DNA of 64,000 nt from Leptospira sp. (GCA_027531445.1 JAPZRK010000058.1:1-64000); one strand, 5' to 3'; shown: positions 26,260-35,745, counted from the first letter of the stretch. The notes: generated by a model from the sequence alone, not told the origin. Made by a program: numbers and translations.

Positions 26260-27009
26260 CTATCTGGGCAATCTCTCCAACTCACGCTTTTTTTTCTCAG
26301 CGCTTTTTACCTCAAGATCTTCTAATCTTTTTTGAAGTTTATTGAATCTCAAATCATCTTCTGCATCTCGTTCGTCGATCAGCTGTAAATCGGCAGGTTT
26401 AGATACTTTTTTGTTCTCGGGCTTTGTTGCTGTTCTAGACAGTTCTTTAGGCTGACCTAACTCTTTAAGTTGATCGCTATTTTCCCACACACCCACAGAT
26501 TCGATATGAACTGGTGAAGAGATCAATCCGTCGCCGGATGGAGTGGCAAGCGGTGGAGTTTTGGACTCATTTTTGCGGTTGCGAAAATCATTTTCTTTTC
26601 CGAGAAAGTCTTCTACTTCAGGGATTGCCTTTTCTTCTGGATTCGACATTTCGCGCTCAGAGACAAATTCAAATTGCATTCGATGATTGCTCTCATACTT
26701 AACATCTTCAGGAGAACTCATTCGAACGTCTTTTCGAGAACGATTGTATTCTTTCTCTATATCTACTGTAAAAAGTGATCGTGTATCAGATGCTAGTTGT
26801 AGGCCCTCTGGTGTTGCACTTTCCCAACCTTTTGTCCAACCAGTATAAACCCCCATCAGAATAAAAAAGATCAACAATGCCATAGCAATTTTTTTGAGAA
26901 GGTTGGCAATTTGCGGGGGGATTTTATCCACGAGGCCATCAACGGCTCCCATAACCTTTTTAGGGTCAACATGGACTTTCGGGATATTGATCTTCTTTAG
27001 ATCTACCAT
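26260..27009 (-). CDS. Single-pass membrane protein, middle gene of the OmpA operon
   Basis: A 249-aa protein. A short cytosolic amphipathic N-terminus (KVMGAVDGLVDKIPPQIANL) leads into one transmembrane segment (about residues 42-62) and a charged, mostly disordered periplasmic part that ends in a coiled coil (LRFNKLQKRLEDLEVKSAEK). No known domain. It lies 2 nt after the OmpA/PD40 gene and 9 nt before the TPR-like gene, so the three products probably form a trans-envelope complex. Confidence 0.7.
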   Translation of the reverse strand: MVDLKKINIPKVHVDPKKVMGAVDGLVDKIPPQIANLLKKIAMALLIFFILMGVYTGWTKGWESATPEGLQLASDTRSLFTVDIEKEYNRSRKDVRMSSPEDVKYESNHRMQFEFVSEREMSNPEEKAIPEVEDFLGKENDFRNRKNESKTPPLATPSGDGLISSPVHIESVGVWENSDQLKELGQPKELSRTATKPENKKVSKPADLQLIDERDAEDDLRFNKLQKRLEDLEVKSAEKKKRELERLPR

Positions 27010-27011
27010 AT

Positions 27012-28868
27012 TTAATCTTCCAATATTTTGAAAACTACACGACGATTTTGTGCTCGCCCTTCATCCGACTTATTGTCTGCAATCGGATCTGTTTGACCTA
27101 GACCTTTTGTGGTGATGCGACCTTCTTCCAATTTGTGTTTCTGTTTCAGATAACCTGCCACGGATACAGCTCTTTCCACCGATAACTTTTTGTTCGCAGA
27201 TTCCCCGCCGACATTATCTGTATGACCTTCGATCACAACTTTCAGTCTTGGATTCTTTTTTAGCAAACTTGCAAGTCTGTCTAACTCTGATTCTGATTCT
27301 TTTGCAATTTCAATAGAACGAAAAGCAAAAAATAAATTATTCAGAACCATTTCGTTTCCTTTTTTGATCTTTGGAAGGACAAGTACAATCGTTTTCTCTT
27401 CGTCCGTCTTTTCTTTCCCCACCAAATTTAGATTTTGTGAAGAAGGTAAATAGCCTTCCTTTTCCCCAAAAAATCCATAATTTTCGTCGTAAGGTAAAAT
27501 GATCGAAAACTCACCCGTATTTGGATCCGAAATCGTCGATCCTAAACTTTTCTTTTTGGAAAGGGACTCATATAAAACTGATGCGGAAAGTGGATTTCCA
27601 TCTTCATCAACAACCTTTCCCTTGATGACAACCACAGGTTCCGGTGAAAATGATTTTGGAATGGATGCCATATACAATTCGCCATCTCTGGAAACATATG
27701 CCCAATTTCCCTGAGCGGGAATCGAAAAGAAATTCACTCCACGTAGGTTTGGAGATAATTCCTGTGGTTCACTCCAAGATGTCCATTGGTCGTTCAATCT
27801 TCTTGTCACATAAATCGATACGCCTTCCTTTCTTCCGGAAGAGGAATAGTATAACGTCTTGTCATCTGGTGCAAGAAAGGGCGCCATCTCTTCTTCTGCT
27901 GAATTGATCATAGAACCGAGATTGATTCCTTCCTCAAAAAGCCCATTGTCAGATTGGAATGTTGCATATAAATCCAATTTACCTACGTTCTTTTTTTGTT
28001 GTGCAGAATAGATAATCGTACGTCCGCTAGATGAAAGTGCAGAACCACCGAAAACTTGTTGGTAAGGATTATCTGCTTTTCGATACCAGTTGTAAAAGGA
28101 AGGAAAATTGATAGGAACTGGTGTGGAAAAACCAACCTCCTTTCTATAAGATTTGTATAGTGGAGCTCGGTTTTGAATTTTTTCGCTACGTTCTTTGTAC
28201 TCTATTTCCAACTTTCCAAGTTTTGCATGAAAGTCTTTTGGATTGATGGCTTCTCTAGATGCTTCTTGAGAACGGAAAAGCATTTCTTTCTTTAGCATTT
28301 CCATCATTTCTTCTTCACCAAAATTTCCAAAAACAAATAGTTCATTACCACCGGGCAATGCAGATATAACTGCAGAAGGCAAACGATTGTTTAATGGAGA
28401 AGGTAATTGTTCTCCTGCCATCCAGAACCCGTGTTGGTCTTTTTTTGCCGCCCATATTTTCTGCGTCGATCGTGACCCTTCTTTGATAAGTGCTGTCCAA
28501 AATAACATTTTTCCATCTGGCGTTACTTGAGGATTAAAAGAAAAATGCCCACCTGTCACATAACGTGGAATTTTTTTTAAGGTCCAGTCTGGTGTTTTGT
28601 TTGCTTCCAGTGGTGTCAATTCGTAACGCATCGGCGCACAGGTTTCCCCGTTTACATCACATAACAGACGAATTTGTTTACCGGTTATGAGCCCTAACTC
28701 TTCTTGAAGTGGTGACGGTGAAAGCCTCAATATCTGCTTTTCCGTCTTGAGCATATGACCCGTATTGATGAGTTCCCCAAAAAGGATTTGGACACCATTT
28801 TGAGTGCTCTGAGAGCTAATGAGCCCTCCTCCTAAGACCATGAGTAGAATGATGAGAATCCGTGCCAT
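27012..28868 (-). CDS. OmpA-family protein with PD40 beta-propeller-like repeats
   Basis: A 618-aa exported protein. Signal peptide at the N-terminus; PD40/WD40-like repeats in the middle (FNPQVTPDGKMLFWTA, GGSALSSSGRTIIYSAQQ, APFLAPDDKTLYYSSSGR); a carboxypeptidase-regulatory-like segment (VVIKGKVVDEDGNPLSASVL); and a C-terminal OmpA domain (about 510-618) with VVIEGHTDNVGG and the closing RAQNRRVVFKI. The OmpA domain should bind peptidoglycan and the propeller a partner. Layout resembles Pal/TolB-like fusions. First gene of a three-gene operon. Confidence 0.9.
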   Translation of the reverse strand: MARILIILLMVLGGGLISSQSTQNGVQILFGELINTGHMLKTEKQILRLSPSPLQEELGLITGKQIRLLCDVNGETCAPMRYELTPLEANKTPDWTLKKIPRYVTGGHFSFNPQVTPDGKMLFWTALIKEGSRSTQKIWAAKKDQHGFWMAGEQLPSPLNNRLPSAVISALPGGNELFVFGNFGEEEMMEMLKKEMLFRSQEASREAINPKDFHAKLGKLEIEYKERSEKIQNRAPLYKSYRKEVGFSTPVPINFPSFYNWYRKADNPYQQVFGGSALSSSGRTIIYSAQQKKNVGKLDLYATFQSDNGLFEEGINLGSMINSAEEEMAPFLAPDDKTLYYSSSGRKEGVSIYVTRRLNDQWTSWSEPQELSPNLRGVNFFSIPAQGNWAYVSRDGELYMASIPKSFSPEPVVVIKGKVVDEDGNPLSASVLYESLSKKKSLGSTISDPNTGEFSIILPYDENYGFFGEKEGYLPSSQNLNLVGKEKTDEEKTIVLVLPKIKKGNEMVLNNLFFAFRSIEIAKESESELDRLASLLKKNPRLKVVIEGHTDNVGGESANKKLSVERAVSVAGYLKQKHKLEEGRITTKGLGQTDPIADNKSDEGRAQNRRVVFKILED

Positions 28869-28919
28869 ATCATACGAAATGTCGGTTGAAAAGAGAGTTT
28901 CCCTTAGAAAATTGACTGT

Positions 28920-30560
28920 ATGATCTCTGCAACCGGCATAACCGTCTCCTTCGGCAAAAAACCCCTCTTTGAAAACGTATCCATCAAGTTCAAACCTGGA
29001 TGCCGTTACGGCCTCATTGGAGCCAATGGATCCGGCAAATCGACCTTTATGAAGGTTCTAGCTGGTATTATACAGCCTACATCGGGCGTTGTGGCGATTG
29101 ATAAGGACATTCGGGTCGGATATCTCAAACAAGATCATTTTGAATTCGAAAACGAAACCGTTCTCGGCACTGTCCTACGTGGAAATCCTGAACTTTGGAA
29201 TCTGATGCAGGAACGCGATGCCATTTATGCAAAAGAAGAAATGACGGACGAAGAAGGGATTCGCATTTCGGAGATAGAGGATCGATTTGCAGACTTAGGT
29301 GGTTACGAAGCAGAATCCGTGGCAGGCGAACTATTGGAAGGACTTGCCATTCCAACAAACATTCACGATAGACCCATGAACTTTCTTACTGGTGGATTCA
29401 AACTTCGAGTGCTCCTTGCCCAAGTTTTGTTCCTCAAACCAGATGTTTTGCTTCTCGATGAACCAACAAACCACTTGGACATCAAAACCATACACTGGCT
29501 AGAAGAGTTGCTTCTCGATTATGAAGGTGTTGTCATCGTGATTTCACACGATAGGCATTTTATCAATTCCGTATCTACACACATTGCAGATTTGGACTAC
29601 AATACGATACGCATTTTCTCAGGAAATTATGATGATTTCATGATTGCCGCCGAACAAACGCAACAACAACTTCAAAACGAAAACAAACGTGCAAAAGAAA
29701 AGATCAGCGACTTGCAAGAGTTTGTCTCTAGATTTTCTGCTAATGCCAGCAAATCAAAACAGGCCACATCTAGAGCAAAGATGATCGAAAAAATAAAAGC
29801 CGAAATGGTTGACGTTAAACCTTCCTCTCGCGTCGCGCCTTACATTCGTTTTAAGCCAAGAAGGGTTTTAGGAAAAGATGTATTCGAAGCAGTTGGAATC
29901 AGTAAGAGCTACGATAATGTATCAGTGATCAAAGATTTTAGTATTGCAATCTCTAAAGGCGAAAAAGTAGGCATTGTGGGAACCAACGGAGTCGGAAAAA
30001 CAACCCTTCTCAAAATGCTTATGAAAAAACTAAATCCAGATTCAGGAGAAGTAAAATGGGGGGATTCGGTAGAACCTTCCTACTTTCCTCAAGACCAAAG
30101 AGATGCCATCGAACCTGATGCAGATACACTCATTGAATGGTTACTTCGCAATTCTCCACAAGGCACAGAAGTTCAAGAAATCCGCGCCATTCTCGGAAGG
30201 ATGTTGTTTTCTGGTGATATGGCAAACAAATCCACCAAAGTCCTGTCAGGTGGAGAAAAATCAAGAATGATCATCGGTAAAATGATTTTAGCTGGCGACA
30301 ATGTGATCGCACTCGATGAGCCAACAAACCATTTGGACTTAGAGACGATCGAAGCACTTAATTATGCACTTTCTCTTTTTGAAGGTACCATTTTACTTGT
30401 TTCTCACGATAGGGAGTTTATTTCGTCTCTTTGTACGCGAATCGTTGAGGTGACTCCCGAAGGAATCAATGATTTCAAAGGCACATACGAAGAATTTCTC
30501 GAACGTGAAGGTGCAGATTTTTACAAACGCCTTACAGGCGGCCCTGTCGTCTCCACTTAG
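28920..30560 (+). CDS. ABC-F family ATP-binding protein (YbiT-like)
   Basis: A 546-aa soluble protein with two ABC ATPase domains and no membrane segment, acting on the ribosome like other ABC-F proteins. Domain 1: Walker A GANGSGKS, signature LTGGFKLR, Walker B LLLDEPTNHLD. Domain 2: GTNGVGKT, LSGGEKSR, IALDEPTNHLD. The linker (FVSRFSANASKSKQATSRAK) is of the YbiT/YkpA type. A T-rich terminator follows the stop. Monocistronic and divergent from the OmpA operon. Confidence 0.93.
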   Translation: MISATGITVSFGKKPLFENVSIKFKPGCRYGLIGANGSGKSTFMKVLAGIIQPTSGVVAIDKDIRVGYLKQDHFEFENETVLGTVLRGNPELWNLMQERDAIYAKEEMTDEEGIRISEIEDRFADLGGYEAESVAGELLEGLAIPTNIHDRPMNFLTGGFKLRVLLAQVLFLKPDVLLLDEPTNHLDIKTIHWLEELLLDYEGVVIVISHDRHFINSVSTHIADLDYNTIRIFSGNYDDFMIAAEQTQQQLQNENKRAKEKISDLQEFVSRFSANASKSKQATSRAKMIEKIKAEMVDVKPSSRVAPYIRFKPRRVLGKDVFEAVGISKSYDNVSVIKDFSIAISKGEKVGIVGTNGVGKTTLLKMLMKKLNPDSGEVKWGDSVEPSYFPQDQRDAIEPDADTLIEWLLRNSPQGTEVQEIRAILGRMLFSGDMANKSTKVLSGGEKSRMIIGKMILAGDNVIALDEPTNHLDLETIEALNYALSLFEGTILLVSHDREFISSLCTRIVEVTPEGINDFKGTYEEFLEREGADFYKRLTGGPVVST

Positions 30561-31600
30561 TAATAGTAATGAATGCCGAGGTTTGCGGACTCGGTATTTT
30601 TATTTTTTAAGTATTCAAACGATATTCCAACCTGGTCCCATTTATACGAGAGACCCAATATTCCATAAAAATTGGAATCACGAACATTAATTTTCGATGA
30701 TAATCTAATATCCACTGCGCTTGGATTGGATGAAAAATCATCTCGATTGATAGAAGATGAAATCAGTGCGATTCTTTCTACTTGAACTTGGGTATATCCG
30801 TGATTGTACATTCCACCAAGTCCAGCATATAGAGTAAGGTTGGACAAAGGAAGAGCATACCTTCCATCTATGGTGACCGAATTGATTCTAGAATCATATT
30901 TTAGATCATTGATTCCCAGCCACCTTCTCCTGTCCCCATCTAGCTGGAATCCCGTTGGTCGCCTGTCATAAGCATCTAAACTTATATTTTGATTTGTGTG
31001 AAGCAGACCAAGCCCGAATGAAAAACCATCTTTTGATGAGTCCTCTTTGAATGGGAAGTATCTAAGATTGAAACTAGCATTGGTCACCTGGCCCCCAACA
31101 TTTGTATTTCGAATCTTCAAAAAAGGAATATTCGTTTCTGATAATTGATATGGAAAAAATTGGACAAAAAAATTCCACTTCTGCCATTCCCCTGCCTTGC
31201 TAAACATATGACCCAAATTGAAAGCATAACTAAATGATGGTGATGCCGCCAATCCTTGTGTTGGCAATTCTCGAAGTTCAGTAATTTCAAAATAGAAATC
31301 TCTAGGTTTGATATTACTTCGAGACATCGAGTAGCCTGCGCTGATTCTGTTTTTTTCGATTAGCGTTCCGCCGACCATTGTCCCATTTATGTTTTGCAAA
31401 ACGGCACTCTCTGCCATGGAATTCAAAAAATCTTTTGTATAGATTTGCCTGAGTACTGGATCCACCAAGTTTGCAAGTAACAGGGTTTCGTTAGATATTT
31501 GAGCGCACTCAAGACCAACACAAATCGCCGTCCCGTTAACTGATTTTTGAATGAAGATAAAAAGGATGAAGAAAAAGTAGATTTTTAAGTTTTTAGCCAA
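30557..31600 (-). CDS. Probable outer-membrane beta-barrel protein
   Basis: A 347-aa exported protein with a signal peptide (Phe/Ile-rich, MAKNLKIYFFFILFIFIQ). The body has alternating aromatic/hydrophobic strands and ends in IHYYY, an aromatic C-terminus typical of barrel proteins recognised by BamA. Strand-like segments include RISAGYSMSR, FSFGLGLLHTN and LTLYAGLGGMYNHGY. I do not recognise the specific family. Its start overlaps rdgB by 16 nt and its end overlaps the ABC-F stop, so its tail codons also carry that gene's terminator. Confidence 0.7.
   Translation of the reverse strand: MAKNLKIYFFFILFIFIQKSVNGTAICVGLECAQISNETLLLANLVDPVLRQIYTKDFLNSMAESAVLQNINGTMVGGTLIEKNRISAGYSMSRSNIKPRDFYFEITELRELPTQGLAASPSFSYAFNLGHMFSKAGEWQKWNFFVQFFPYQLSETNIPFLKIRNTNVGGQVTNASFNLRYFPFKEDSSKDGFSFGLGLLHTNQNISLDAYDRRPTGFQLDGDRRRWLGINDLKYDSRINSVTIDGRYALPLSNLTLYAGLGGMYNHGYTQVQVERIALISSSINRDDFSSNPSAVDIRLSSKINVRDSNFYGILGLSYKWDQVGISFEYLKNKNTESANLGIHYYY
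30573..30609 (+). terminator. Intrinsic terminator of the ABC-F gene
   Basis: ATGCCGAG (30573-30580) pairs with CTCGGTAT (30590-30597) over 8 bp, followed by a T-rich tract. It lies inside the 3' coding part of the convergent minus-strand gene, so the same bases serve as terminator and as codons. Confidence 0.75.
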
Positions 31601-32172
31601 TCGATAAACTGATTCATGGCAATCGCTCGGTGGGATACTTTGTTCTTTTCGGTTTCAGGAACTTCCGAAAATCGTTTCCCAAATGGTGGATAATAAAATA
31701 CAGGATCATAACCAAATCCATATTTTCCCATTTCATCATAATCCGATGTAATTTGCCCTGAGACTTTCCCCTCAAATGATTTTTCTACATTTCCATTAAC
31801 ATAGGTTATCACACAAGAGTAAAATGCACTTCGATTCGAATTTGTACCTAACAAGTACAGAAGGTAGTTTGCCCTTTCTTTGTCGGTAAACGATGGCTCT
31901 CCGAAACGTGCGGAATAAACCCCGGGTCTTCCGTCCAAAGCCTCTACACAAATCCCCGAATCATCAGCAAACGATGGAAGACCACTCAATTTGTAGAGGG
32001 CTCTGGATTTGATAAAGGAATTTCCAAGAAACGTAGTTTCCGATTCGACCGGATTGAAATTGATACCCAAATCTTTGGGTGAAATTACGGAATAGCCCAG
32101 TGGCTCAATCAAAGATCTAACTTCTTTTAGCTTATGTTCACTACCGGATGCAAATGCAATGCGTTTTGACAT
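31585..32172 (-). CDS. rdgB: RdgB/HAM1 non-canonical purine NTP pyrophosphatase
   Basis: A 195-aa cytosolic enzyme that hydrolyses dITP, ITP and XTP to monophosphates and keeps them out of DNA. Family motifs in order: ASGSEHKLKEV, PSFADDSGICVEAL, GRPGVYSARF, YGFGYDPVFYYP and the closing SHRAIA. Length is normal. It lies in an operon ComF-STAS-RdgB-barrel protein, 12 nt after the STAS gene. Confidence 0.95.
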   Translation of the reverse strand: MSKRIAFASGSEHKLKEVRSLIEPLGYSVISPKDLGINFNPVESETTFLGNSFIKSRALYKLSGLPSFADDSGICVEALDGRPGVYSARFGEPSFTDKERANYLLYLLGTNSNRSAFYSCVITYVNGNVEKSFEGKVSGQITSDYDEMGKYGFGYDPVFYYPPFGKRFSEVPETEKNKVSHRAIAMNQFIDWLKT

Positions 32173-32184
32173 CTAAACACAAAA

Positions 32185-32541
32185 TCACTGATCTTCTGCG
32201 TCCAACTGAAACCCTTCCAATGCAGAGCCCAGATCAGGAAAAATCTCAAAGACCTTATCGAGCATGGTGATCTCAAAAAGTTGAATCAAATCTTCATCAA
32301 CAACAATGACTTTGATATCTCCATTCATAGGCTTTAACTTACGCTTGGTGGCAACAAAAATACCAAGGGCAGTAGAGCATATATGATGAACCTTTGTTAG
32401 ATCAAGGATGATCTTTTTGACGGAGCTTTGAGTCAAAGAGGAAAGCTCTTTTTCAATTTCGTCTGAATCAACTTTTAAAATCGCGCCTGAAAACTTTACG
32501 ATTCTAATATCATTTTTAACTTGGACTTCCATTGAACTCAA
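32185..32541 (-). CDS. STAS-domain anti-sigma factor antagonist
   Basis: A 118-aa protein consisting of a STAS domain (SpoIIAA/RsbV-like). The segment KIILDLTKVHHICSTALGIF is the phosphorylation loop region; the phosphorylatable Ser would be in ICSTALG. Such proteins bind an anti-sigma kinase and are reset by PP2C phosphatases such as SpoIIE-type proteins, one of which lies at 50636-52747. It overlaps comF by 4 nt. Confidence 0.9.
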   Translation of the reverse strand: MSSMEVQVKNDIRIVKFSGAILKVDSDEIEKELSSLTQSSVKKIILDLTKVHHICSTALGIFVATKRKLKPMNGDIKVIVVDEDLIQLFEITMLDKVFEIFPDLGSALEGFQLDAEDQ

Positions 32542-33251
32542 TCACCCTCATTGCTTAATAATACCATACAAGATACTCTCTCGGCACCTGCCGCAAGTAT
32601 CATCCGAGCCACCTCATTGATGGAGGCACCCGTTGTGAAGACATCATCTATGATCAAGATATGAAGTCCTCTCATGCTTCTATCCTTTTTTGTTAAAACG
32701 AATGCCTTTTTTGCATGTAAAAATCGATCGTGATAGTTTTTCCCAGATTGTTTTTCTTTCGAGAGTTTGTGAACAGCGTTAATGATTGGGATCTTCCATC
32801 GTTTCGACAATCGATTTGCTAGAGGTTTTGCTGGGTGGTAGGTCCGATCGTGATCCAGATCCTTTGACGGAAGCAAAATGATACCATCTGGAGGACTTTT
32901 AAACGCGCGAAGGATTCGCAAGAAATCTAATGCAAAGTAAGAACTCAAAATCCTTTCATTTTGAAATTTGCAAGCCTGGAGTAACTTTCTCTCTCTTCCC
33001 AAACGGAAGCGAAGCGATAGAACACGGTCAAAGAATACAAATCTACTGGAACAGAACTCACAATCTCCTTCACTGTCTTGGTTCTGGGAACAGATCGGAC
33101 ATAATCGGGCAGACTCCATTGCTTTTTTTTGTAAATGGAAATTCAAGCGAATACATGATTTACAGATTCCAAAGCGATTGGAGTAGATATCCGTTCGATC
33201 ACATTGGTGACATGGATTCGAATAAAAATAGGAAAGAATTCGGGCAAACAT
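32538..33251 (-). CDS. ComF family phosphoribosyltransferase-like protein
   Basis: A 237-aa cytosolic protein. N-terminal zinc-ribbon-like cysteines (CHQCDRTD, CKSC, CPICSQ, CEFC) precede a type I PRTase domain with the PRPP-binding loop LHILIIDDVFTTGAS. Relatives act in DNA uptake (ComFC); the role in Leptospira is not established by the sequence. First gene of a four-gene operon, with ATGA coupling to the STAS gene. Confidence 0.9.
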   Translation of the reverse strand: MFARILSYFYSNPCHQCDRTDIYSNRFGICKSCIRLNFHLQKKAMESARLCPICSQNQDSEGDCEFCSSRFVFFDRVLSLRFRLGRERKLLQACKFQNERILSSYFALDFLRILRAFKSPPDGIILLPSKDLDHDRTYHPAKPLANRLSKRWKIPIINAVHKLSKEKQSGKNYHDRFLHAKKAFVLTKKDRSMRGLHILIIDDVFTTGASINEVARMILAAGAERVSCMVLLSNEGD

Positions 33252-33273
33252 ATATGTTCACCCTGAAAGGTCA

Positions 33274-33294
33274 GGAACCAGTCATACTGGTTCC
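33274..33294. terminator. Perfect 8-bp inverted repeat between the OmpL47-like gene and comF
   Basis: GGAACCAG-tcata-CTGGTTCC, 23 nt downstream of the OmpL47-like stop on the minus strand. There is no T-run behind it, so it may be a factor-dependent terminator, an RNA-stabilising stem or an operator. Confidence 0.35.
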
Positions 33295-33316
33295 CTAATT
33301 TAACAAATTGAGGTAA

Positions 33317-34417
33317 TTATTGTGCAGGAGTAGAAGCAGGCGCTTCTGTAGTAGTTGCAGGTGCCTCTGTTTTTGCTGGCTCCACTTTATCTGACTTCTG
33401 GATTGAAGAATTTGGAGGAGTCAAATCAACGTTGAACTTAAGTTCTGCAACGTCTGACTGGTTTCCTACATTGTCTATTGCAATGGCTCGCAAAACGTGC
33501 TCACCTTGTGCTTCCACAACAAGTGCTTCTGTATACGGGCGAAACTCTGTTTCTGCATCCATCTTGATTAGAATCTTTTTCACGCCAGATTCTTTGTCAT
33601 ACGCATTAACATGAAATACGTTTCCACGTTTTGCATATGGTTTGCCATTGATGTCAACTAAAGGAAGGGAAGGAACGATCTCAACAGTTGGTTTGATATC
33701 ATCTACAGAAATGACAAGAGAAGATTCTGGTGAAGAATTTCCAGATTTGTCTGTTGCAAGATACTTGATCAAGTTTGCGCCAGATTTTTCTAATTTAATA
33801 GGTTCTGCATATGCTTTTGAAGCTTCAGAATTGATGCTGTAGTTGATGACCTCAACGCCATTTTTATCTTCTGCTACAACCACATAACTGTTGTTTTTTG
33901 ATGCGAATGGAACACCATCTAAAACAAAGAGTTGTTCAGATGGAACAAGCGTTACACGTGGAGCAGTGTTATCAACGACTACCACCAAAACTTTTGGTGA
34001 CTCAGCATTTCCCGCTTTATCAACCGATCTGTAGTGGATCTCAGTTGCGCCTTCTTCAGACAATCGAATTGGTTGAGTGAATCTTCTATAATCGCCATTT
34101 TTTGGCTTCCATTCGATATAATCGATCATGGAGGAATCGTCTTTCGCTTCCAATGTAAAAGCAGTTTTGCTTGTTATAAATAAAGACTCTTTGTTTGCAG
34201 TCACGACTGCTTCGTTTTTCGACTTGTCTCCAAGAAGGTCTTTGACGACTCCTTCTGCCTTGTCTACGTTTGATTTTACAGAATCTGATGTAGCTTCTGT
34301 CTTTTCAATCGCTTGATCGTTGGTTGATGAATTCGCTTTTGGTTCAGCCGATTGTGCTGAAAGTTGGCCTACTAAAAATAGTGTGATAATGGCCAATGTA
34401 TATTTGTGCGCCTGCAT
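33317..34417 (-). CDS. OmpL47-like exported protein with three beta repeats
   Basis: A 366-aa protein. The ATG at 34417 is preceded by AGGAG and opens a signal peptide (MQAHKYTLAIITLFLVGQ ending LSAQS). Three to four related repeats of about 90 aa contain IHYRSVDKAGNAE, IKYLATDKSGNSS and LRAIAIDNVGNQS, each ending VDxxxP, as in OmpL47-type Ig-like surface domains. The tail is Pro/Ala/Thr-rich. The repeats are more like extracellular Ig-like modules than a transmembrane barrel. Monocistronic, divergent from the FlaA-like gene. Confidence 0.8.
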   Translation of the reverse strand: MQAHKYTLAIITLFLVGQLSAQSAEPKANSSTNDQAIEKTEATSDSVKSNVDKAEGVVKDLLGDKSKNEAVVTANKESLFITSKTAFTLEAKDDSSMIDYIEWKPKNGDYRRFTQPIRLSEEGATEIHYRSVDKAGNAESPKVLVVVVDNTAPRVTLVPSEQLFVLDGVPFASKNNSYVVVAEDKNGVEVINYSINSEASKAYAEPIKLEKSGANLIKYLATDKSGNSSPESSLVISVDDIKPTVEIVPSLPLVDINGKPYAKRGNVFHVNAYDKESGVKKILIKMDAETEFRPYTEALVVEAQGEHVLRAIAIDNVGNQSDVAELKFNVDLTPPNSSIQKSDKVEPAKTEAPATTTEAPASTPAQ

Positions 34418-34481
34418 TATTAAGAATCTCCTTTTTACCGATAAAACATATATATCCCCCTTGTAAGGTATTATTGTCAAC

Positions 34482-35117
34482 TTGATTGCGTTAAGAAACA
34501 TAACTTTCCTGAGCATTTTTCTCATTTTGTCACAGACGATTGTTTCTGAAGTCATTGTCTGGAAAGAGATCTCTTTGGAGAATTTTGAAGACGACACATT
34601 TTCGCAAAACAATGTCCGAACCAAGCTAGAAAAGGACACGCCCCTTCCCGATCTGTCGCTTTCTCAGAATTTTACTGCCCCTATACCCAGCTCCAAACAA
34701 GCCCTAGTGATCCGAGTTCCCAAAAAATCAAATTTCCCGTTTGGGATCTACTTCCCAAAACCAATTCTTTTGGAAGGTTTTGTAAAAGAAATACGCATTC
34801 CCGTCTACTCCTCCCAATCCATCGGAAACCTAACATTGATTGTAGAAAACCAAGACTATGAGGTACGACAGCTTCCGATCACATCTTTGAATTATCGAGG
34901 CTGGAAAACATGCATTATCCCGATCGCACGTGCATTTGATCAAAATGATCGTATTTTTTTACAGGGATCCAACGTTCGCCTCATCGGCTTCTTTTATCTG
35001 CCAAATGAAAACAATGCCAGTAGCCAAGAAGTCCTCCTTGCGATAGACGACATAACTGCCATCGTACGGGATAAATATCGCCCTCTTCGTGACAAATCGA
35101 TCCTCCTAGAAGATTGA
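34482..35117 (+). CDS. FlaA-like flagellar filament outer layer protein
   Basis: A 211-aa exported protein. A signal peptide follows a TTG start at 34482; AAGG is 13 nt upstream, a poor RBS. The segments LENFEDD, GFVKEIRIPVYSSQSIGNL and LPITSLNYRGWKTCIIPIAR resemble the spirochete FlaA sheath proteins of periplasmic flagella. Shorter than typical FlaA, so it may be an accessory FlaA-like protein. Confidence 0.7.
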   Translation: MIALRNITFLSIFLILSQTIVSEVIVWKEISLENFEDDTFSQNNVRTKLEKDTPLPDLSLSQNFTAPIPSSKQALVIRVPKKSNFPFGIYFPKPILLEGFVKEIRIPVYSSQSIGNLTLIVENQDYEVRQLPITSLNYRGWKTCIIPIARAFDQNDRIFLQGSNVRLIGFFYLPNENNASSQEVLLAIDDITAIVRDKYRPLRDKSILLED

Positions 35118-35193
35118 TTTTCAGTTTATTTCTCTGACTTCCATTTCAAAAATCTCTTTTCTTTAGAACCGAGAGCCTGAACCTGATCTTAAA

Positions 35194-35649
35194 ATGAATG
35201 TTGAACTCTCCCTCGAGCAATACGAAACTCTGCTAAAACTCGTTTATATGGGGGATTGGGTTATCTCCACGCTACAAGCGAAAGACAGGCCTGATGATGA
35301 ATTGGACAATGACACCAGGTTTGCGGAAGTTGTGCGTCATGTTTTCAATCATGCTGAAGTGGCCGGACTTGGTAGCATCGTGCAAATCGATCAAAACAAC
35401 GGCGAACCCTATCTAACTCGTGAATTCGAGGAAGATAGTGGCCTTGTCGACATACTTGAAGACTATGAAGATGAAGTATTCTGGCAAGCCTTGATCGAAA
35501 GACTCGCACATAGAGATTTCATTCGACATTATGGTGAAACAGCTATCTCAGCTATGGCGATCGAAGAACGAATTGAAAAAGAAACACCATTTCATGACAA
35601 ATGGGCAACCGAATTTCATGATAACGGCATCGAGAACTTGAAAATCTAA
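35194..35649 (+). CDS. Soluble acidic protein of unknown function
   Basis: A 151-aa protein, helical and acidic, with no signal peptide or membrane segment. Segments: SLEQYETLLKLVYMGDWVIS, FEEDSGLVDILEDYEDEVFW and EERIEKETPFHDKWATEF. I do not recognise a family. Monocistronic, with a stem-loop between it and the convergent Cys-rich gene. Confidence 0.75.
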   Translation: MNVELSLEQYETLLKLVYMGDWVISTLQAKDRPDDELDNDTRFAEVVRHVFNHAEVAGLGSIVQIDQNNGEPYLTREFEEDSGLVDILEDYEDEVFWQALIERLAHRDFIRHYGETAISAMAIEERIEKETPFHDKWATEFHDNGIENLKI

Positions 35650-35704
35650 ACAATAAGTCTCACCAAGCTCTCCTTTGCGAACTCGCAATTAAATCGATAA
35701 ACCA

Positions 35705-35732
35705 CACCTTCCCTCAGAAAAGAGGCAAGGTG
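35705..35732. terminator. Stem-loop between convergent genes
   Basis: CACCTTCCCTC-agaaaa-GAGGCAAGGTG pairs over 11 positions with one mismatch, between the stops at 35649 and 35746. It could serve both directions. There is no long T-run. Confidence 0.5.
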
Positions 35733-35745
35733 AGTTCAAAACAAT

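Noticed and set aside
32930..33298. A 122-aa plus-strand frame opposite comF
   Set aside because: It is antisense to the zinc-ribbon and PRTase coding region and has no known features.
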